A DNA stretch of 64,000 nt, from contig PDUO01000107.1 in the NCBI GenBank assembly GCA_003008705.1, forward strand, positions 4,536-68,535, written 5' to 3'. This stretch comes from Pezicula radicicola. Lineage: Eukaryota; Ascomycota; Leotiomycetes; Helotiales; Dermateaceae. This document shows positions 58,619 through 64,000 of this stretch, piece after piece (position 1 is the stretch's first letter; each line of letters starts with the position of its first letter). The position numbers were made by a program, and so were the translations under genes. The notes under the pieces are model-generated. The model made no database searches, was not told the origin of the DNA, and was given only the letters and a program-made list of their open reading frames with translations.

Positions 58619-61600
58619 ATGGAGGTCGCATCTTTTGTGATCGGCGTTGCATCGCTTGCTGGAGTAGCCGAAAGCGTTGAGAAGACGGTAAGGAGAATCC
58701 ATGAAGTGTACGAAGCGCCAGTAGCATATCAAGCTCTTCTGAACGAGGTTACTGCCTTCAAAACATTTCTTCATGATGTTGAAGGTACAGTCACCAAAAG
58801 CGGAGCACAGCAAAGAGCGAGTACCACCGAGTCCTTTCGAGTCAGCATCCTAAGGGCTAAGGAGTGTCTGTTACGCATCAATAGTGCTCTTGAAAAGTGC
58901 AGCACAGAGGAGGATACCCACCCACTTATCATTTTCGTTAGAGTTAAACTTCTCGTGAAGCTAACCACTGGACACCTAGGACCGCTGCTATACAGACTAG
59001 TTAGTGCGGACCTGGGTAGTCTGGTTGCATCATCGATACAACATTTCAACGCCCTTCAGAATCATATGGATCAAATACAGACTCCGAGCACAGTTCTCAA
59101 CACTGCGATTCGGGAAACAAGTCCCGTTCTTCACTTTGTAAAGAGCAGGGACCTGCAAGACTCTTCTCACCTTACCATCACAAGCCCATTCAAGATCGAC
59201 AAATGGATTTAGTACTCAGCGTGTAAACCGGCGCAAAGCTTCTGTATACTTACGCAAATGGCACACTTTCAACGCTCAAGTGCTTCTGGCGACAAGCAGG
59301 ATCACCTCGACGGCGGAAAGAACTTGACTATTCGACGGTCAGATCGAGATGCCTATTCTGCCATTTCCAGGTTGGAGCACGACGCCTTCCAGAAATTACC
59401 ACCTGATGAAAAGGCTAAACAGAACGATGATCTACCCGATCGAAGAGTGTCAAAACGTATTGTCTTTGTCGGCATTTGCATGGGCCTATACGGATGGGAG
59501 CACCACCCTTCCCGTCCTCGTTGTCTCATATACCGTCCATGGACATCTCCGAGCCTATCTCCAAGCGAACAAGACATGGCTCCCGAGCTCACTGAATTGA
59601 AAGTCATCTCGCAGCCTATGGAATTTCCCCAGCTACTCAAGCGCGAAGCATGGGCCTTTGGGCGACAACATTGGCGGGAGTTTCGATAAACACAATATGA
59701 AAAAACTTCTCAATGGTCATTTGTGCCCCCCACTTGACCTCAAGATCAAGGATACTAAGATAGCGACCAAAATGAAGGATTTGCTAGGCTTGGTTCTGAT
59801 ATGTAGGATGCCACCAGCGTGGTGATCAATCCAACGACCTGCAGCTAATGTCAATCATGAGAGGAATGGGATTGGCGAGGCCTTTACCAGAGCCGCTTCC
59901 ATGGTCCGTTCAGGTTGAGATTGCAAAAAGGCCCATATCAACCTAGCCATCTGCTACTACGTTGCTTTCGGGCTGGACATCAGCGTCGAAAAAGCGCTGG
60001 AACACGTAAAGCAGGCAGCAGCTTAACAAGTCCTCAAGGCCCTGGTCTTCTTACACCTAATTAGCGAGCTTCTTGGGGAACCAGAACCCGATAATCCCCT
60101 GGAAGGGTCCTCTATTGAAAACATCGATGAGGCTAGAAGACTTCTTGCCTCAAGAACGGGAGAGGAGTATCGACCACCATTTCAAGAAGCTAATCTCAAA
60201 GACAGGGATATAAGGCCCTTGTGCAACTTCTTCCTAGAGAAGAAAGACTCGACAAAGCAGCTGCCCATACATTCGTTCACAGAGATCTGCTTGCCTTTAC
60301 CTGACTTCTGGGATGAGCTGTACGGGACACCGCTGCACTGGGCTGTAGGAGCGGCCAATGAAGTCGCAGTAGCTGCGCTCTTAGAGCTTGGTGCAGATCC
60401 ACAACTTCATTCTCCTCCGCTTTTCCGAACTCCGTTACAGCTAGCTAGTTCGCTCCTCCTTCCGGAGATTCTGCAGTTAATGCTGCATCGAGCCAAAACA
60501 TCGGTTGTGGACGACCATGGACTGTTCTATCTGAATGATGCTCATCCGTTTAGAACCATTACCATGCACGGCAGAACGCTTCCCGAGGCGATAAAGGAAA
60601 CCATTCGAGTGCTGACTCTTAGTAACCCTGTTGATATCATGTCTTCCTGGGGGTCCACTCCATTGATGAGCATTGCCTACTGCAATTACAGCACTGGATT
60701 GTACAAGAACTGCTGGAAATTTGTGACAAGGCATTGTACAAGCACTGTACGATAAAGACAAGGAGCTATTGGAAATAGGAACAACTGATGACATGAAAGC
60801 ACGACCATTTCACGTGGTTGCTAACTCCTCCAGTGGCGCCAAAGTGATCAACTTCTCAAGCTCGGGGCCAACGCACTAGTACCCTGCGGCCCACTAGAAA
60901 TAACACCTTTGGTATTTTGTATCATCGACAACCACCAACACCCGGGAATGGAGAAGTTTAAGATTCTCCTCCAAGCCAACTCTGAAAATGGGTATGTTAT
61001 CCAGTCAGATGGCAGCACCATTGTGTATCTCGCAGCCATGAGATCTACTAGGCTCGGCTTTAAAGGTTTACCTGGGCACTGATTATTAGCGGAGATACTG
61101 GGACTCCCTGAGCTCAAAGCTATAGTAGATGAACGAGACAAAGCAGGTTATACAGCCCTATACGTAGCGTGCATGTGCCTGGACTATAGAACCATCAAGG
61201 TCCTTGTGAAGAAGGGAGAAGTAGATATCTTCAAGAAAACTAAATCTCCGTGCAGCATACATAATCCCTTTGAGATTGGTTCTTATAGTAGCACAGCTCC
61301 TACGCAAAGACGACTCTGACAGAGATGTTCACAGCGAATAGCATAATCTTGCATACTGTTCTGCCTGTTATCTTAAATAGAGAATTAGAGAATCAGCAGG
61401 GATGCAGCTGTTGCATATCGCTGCACAATGTGGATGTGTAGATGAGGTGAAGAAGCTGGTGGAGATGGATTAAGCGGCTGCTGTACTACAGAAGAATAAG
61501 GATAGGTTGATGGCGAGAGAGGAGCTGGCTTCTTTATTACATACAGTTGTTTCACTAGGAACGAAACGCTTTTACAGCGAGGGCTTAGGAGATACTTTAA
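58619..61600 (+). pseudogene. STAND-like gene with N-terminal fungal domain and ankyrin repeats, decayed
   Basis: The first exon (58619-59209) encodes MEVASFVIGVASLAGVAESV, the helical N-terminal domain found in many fungal NLR/STAND and ankyrin proteins. A TAG at 59210-59212 interrupts the frame, which continues open to 59687. Further on the frame shifts several times. Ankyrin repeats are clear from 60325: YGTPLHWAVGAANEVAVAAL with LELGADPQLHS, then FRTPLQLASSLLLPEILQLM, and later AGYTALYVACMCLDYRTIKV near 61145. A nucleotide-binding domain is not recognisable, so it may have lacked one or lost it. Such genes act in self/non-self recognition. This copy cannot make a full protein. Confidence 0.75.
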
Positions 61601-61904
61601 TATTTAGATAAGCAAACAATGTTAGTTAGTGCGAGTAAAGTAATATAATAGAGTTATAATTTTTTAGCTAGAGTTAAAGGTTACAATAGGAAAATTACAA
61701 TAGATTCTCTAAAATCTATACTATTAGCTTAATACTCCTTTTATTATTTAATCTTAAATATATATTAAGATAGTGTAGGTTTCTTTAATATACTATATAG
61801 CTTATTTTACTATATATTAATTTATTAATTATTAGCTAGTTGTAAACCTTATACTAATAGATTTATATAACTTTAATATTAAACTTTATAAGATCTTACA
61901 GCTT

Positions 61905-61955
61905 AGAGTAACTTAGAGTAATTTAGAGTAGTTTAAAGTAGTTTAGAGTCTTAGA
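61905..61955. repeat. Short tandem repeat, 11-bp unit
   Basis: Unit like CTTAGAGTAAC, about four diverged copies. Confidence 0.75.
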
Positions 61956-62225
61956 TCTAACTTAATTAGATTTAGCTTAAGTTAGAATTAAAGATTAACT
62001 CTAATTTAAATATTTATAAAAGAGTATTTAAGTAATTTTAATAAGACTTTTATTTCTATTATTAAATCTATAAGTTATAAGATATTCTTTATACTTATTA
62101 TATTTTTAAATTAGAAATTAAATATATAAATATAAAAACTACTTTTATTTATAAAGTTATAAAAGAAGATATTTATATAAATCTTCTAATTAATAATAAG
62201 ATTATTAATATATATTATTATTATA

Positions 62226-62600
62226 TATACTATAAAGTATATAGTATATAAGAGAGTATTAAATAATTAAGTATATAGAAAATAATAAACTAATAAAGTA
62301 GTAAACTTAAAGCTTTATAATAAGTAAAGAGTAATTAATTTAAGTTAGAGAGAAGAGAAGTCTAAGAAAAGAAGACTCTCTTATTTATATATATGAGATT
62401 ATATATACTAAAGGGGGTATAGTATATAGAAGGGTATTAAATAGTTTAGGTATATAGAATAATAGACTAATAAGATATAAACTTTAGAGCTATTATAATA
62501 ATATATATTAGAATAGAGTAGATTATAAAAGTTAGAGAGGAGAAGTCTAAGGAGGGAAGACTCTCTTATTTATATATATACTTATAGTTTACTAGAAGAT
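62226..62600. repeat. Two diverged tandem copies of a roughly 185-bp unit
   Basis: Both copies contain a GTATTAAATA word near the start and GACTCTCTTATTTATATATA near the end, with comparable spacing. Confidence 0.75.
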
Positions 62601-62984
62601 TCTATTATTTTATAAGTATAAAAGATTCTAGTATTATATTAGAAATTAAAGATACTATAAATAGAAACAACTATATAAGTCTATCTAAGCCTCTCTCTAA
62701 GCCTCCTTACTAGTATATTCTAGAATATTATAGAAATAGCTAGAAGTATTACTTATAAATATTATAGAACTATAGAGAAACCTTAGAAATTAAACCTTAA
62801 AAGCTTTAGCTTTTATCCCTACTAATCTAATTAGACTAGTTTCTTCTTATATAAGTAATATACTAAATATAGAACTAAATATTACTAGTTTAAAGATTAT
62901 ATAACTATATATAAGGAAAGTTATAATAATCTAGTATCTAACCTATAAGGCCCTGTAGCTATAGGCTACCTTAGTGTTGTATTA

Positions 62985-63244
62985 TAGTATAATTTTATAC
63001 TATAGTAAATTATATACTATAAGTACCCTATAGTTATAATAACCCTTAGTAGTCTCTAGTCCTCTATAACTAAAGTACTATATTTATATATAACTTTAGC
63101 TATAGTAATTATATAACCTTAGTTTATATATTATATATTACTCTATTAGGTATAGCTTATATTATAAGCTAAATTAACTAAATTAGATAGATAATAAAGG
63201 AGATAACTAAACTAGTATTTTACTAGTTATAAACTAGTTTATAG
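62985..63244. mobile_element. MITE-like repeat, partial copy 1
   Basis: Internal sequence matches the complete copy at 63687-63979, for example around CCCTATAGTTATAATAACCC. Its right arm (63203-63244) is the reverse complement of the left arm of the other copy. No left arm could be found. Confidence 0.65.
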
Positions 63245-63686
63245 TTCATGTCAGATTACAGGCTATAAGTATAGGGTGAAATAGGGTAGATAGGTAGGTA
63301 GGGTAGGTACAGCCTAAAGCACACTATAAATATAGGGTAGTAGGAGGTGCGTCGAACAGAGTTATAGATAGATAAGAGGCAATAATATATAGAACTAAAG
63401 ACTTGAATTCGAAGATATCTATCTACTAAGAAAGAGAGGCTATCTATATATAAAACGCTAGTCGTAAAGACTACTATATTTAGTATAGACTAGTTTATAT
63501 AAACTACTAAGTTAGGAAAGCTTTGCTCTGCTTATAAAACACTAATGAAATAAAATAATATAATATAAAACAAAATATGTATTATAAGTGTATAGTTGTA
63601 TAAACTACCCTAATAGGTAGTTCATATAAATTACCTTATTTAGTCTACTTAATTAGACCTCGCTATTCCTACTTAATCTTCCTAAA

Positions 63687-63979
63687 CTAGAAACTAGTTT
63701 ATAACTAGAAAACTACTAGTTTAGTTTTCTCCTTCCTTATTGTATTTTATAATTATACACTATAAGACCCTATAGTTATAGTGACCCTTAGTGGTCCTAA
63801 GTCCTCTATAACTACTAGTACTACTTTTATATAGTACTCCGGCTATAGTAGTTATATAATATTAGTTAGTATACTATATATTACCTTATTAGGTATAGCT
63901 TATAATATAAGTAAATTAGCTAAATCTAATAGATAAGAAAGGAGGAAACTAAATTAGTAGTTTTACTAATTATAGTTAG
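63687..63979. mobile_element. MITE-like repeat, copy 2 with both arms
   Basis: 293 bp with inverted ends: 63687-63728 begins CTAGAAACTAGTTTATAACT and 63944-63979 is an imperfect reverse complement. No coding capacity. Confidence 0.65.
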
Positions 63980-64000
63980 GTAGTAAAGATTACTAGTTTA

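Larger units (their letters stand above)
61601..64000. repeat. RIP-like AT-rich repeat block at the right edge
   Basis: Nearly all A and T with TA-rich runs and no usable frame. Contains the tandem and MITE-like repeats listed below and goes on beyond the window. Confidence 0.65.

Noticed and set aside
57097..58620. Terminal inverted repeats of the Tc1/mariner element
   Set aside because: I compared both flanks by eye and found no convincing inverted match, so no element boundaries are given.
1..64000. CRISPR arrays, rRNA or prokaryotic features
   Set aside because: None seen; gene structure and introns are those of a filamentous fungus.

Overview
The window is nuclear DNA of a filamentous ascomycete fungus. 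The evidence is short GT-AG introns (about 50-80 nt, often with CTAAC-like branch sites), fungal families (C2H2 and Zn2Cys6 regulators, microsomal P450s, an MFS transporter, a STAND/ankyrin-type gene), and AT-rich blocks with the mark of repeat-induced point mutation (RIP). Species cannot be told. There is an assembly gap at 36476-37289 and two single N bases (157, 3255).

Layout. (1) 1-4480: a RIP-mutated repeat. (2) 5106-36328: about 17 metabolic genes: three P450s, a cupin, a VOC/glyoxalase remnant, a homogentisate 1,2-dioxygenase homologue, two type-B carboxylesterases, two SDRs, a hotdog thioesterase, a vanillyl-alcohol-oxidase-like flavoprotein, a C2H2 regulator, two aromatic flavin monooxygenases, an O-methyltransferase and an MFS transporter. 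No polyketide synthase, NRPS or terpene synthase is present, so the set looks more like a cluster for breaking down or modifying aromatic compounds than a complete biosynthetic cluster. (3) 36329-44139: AT-only DNA holding a full-length, RIP-destroyed Ty3/gypsy retrotransposon on the minus strand, with 397-bp LTRs and a TTAAA target duplication. (4) 44628-54338: four intact, intron-containing genes in normal base composition: a Ulp1/C48-type protease, a 574-aa coiled-coil protein, a small Zn2Cys6 protein and a membrane/coiled-coil protein, with a 369-bp TIR element between two of them. (5) 54339-61600: tandem repeats, a conserved-looking hypothetical gene, an intact Tc1/mariner-type transposase and a decayed ankyrin (STAND-like) gene. 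(6) 61600-64000: another RIP-like AT-rich block with MITE-like repeats.

Main message. Nearly the whole metabolic cluster is dead but still very readable. Its genes are broken by isolated nonsense codons, and these are overwhelmingly TAG or TAA placed where Trp or Gln is expected (CpA to TpA or its complement), plus some small deletions. Only SDR1 (12910-13811) and the hotdog thioesterase (14255-14875) are clearly uninterrupted; the MFS gene is cut after about six membrane segments. This suggests mild RIP of a duplicated cluster, or RIP leaking from flanking repeats, followed by drift.

The 44.6-54.3 kb module is the opposite: all reading frames are intact once introns are placed, and two of its four proteins match no family I recognise. 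It is the most likely place for something undescribed.
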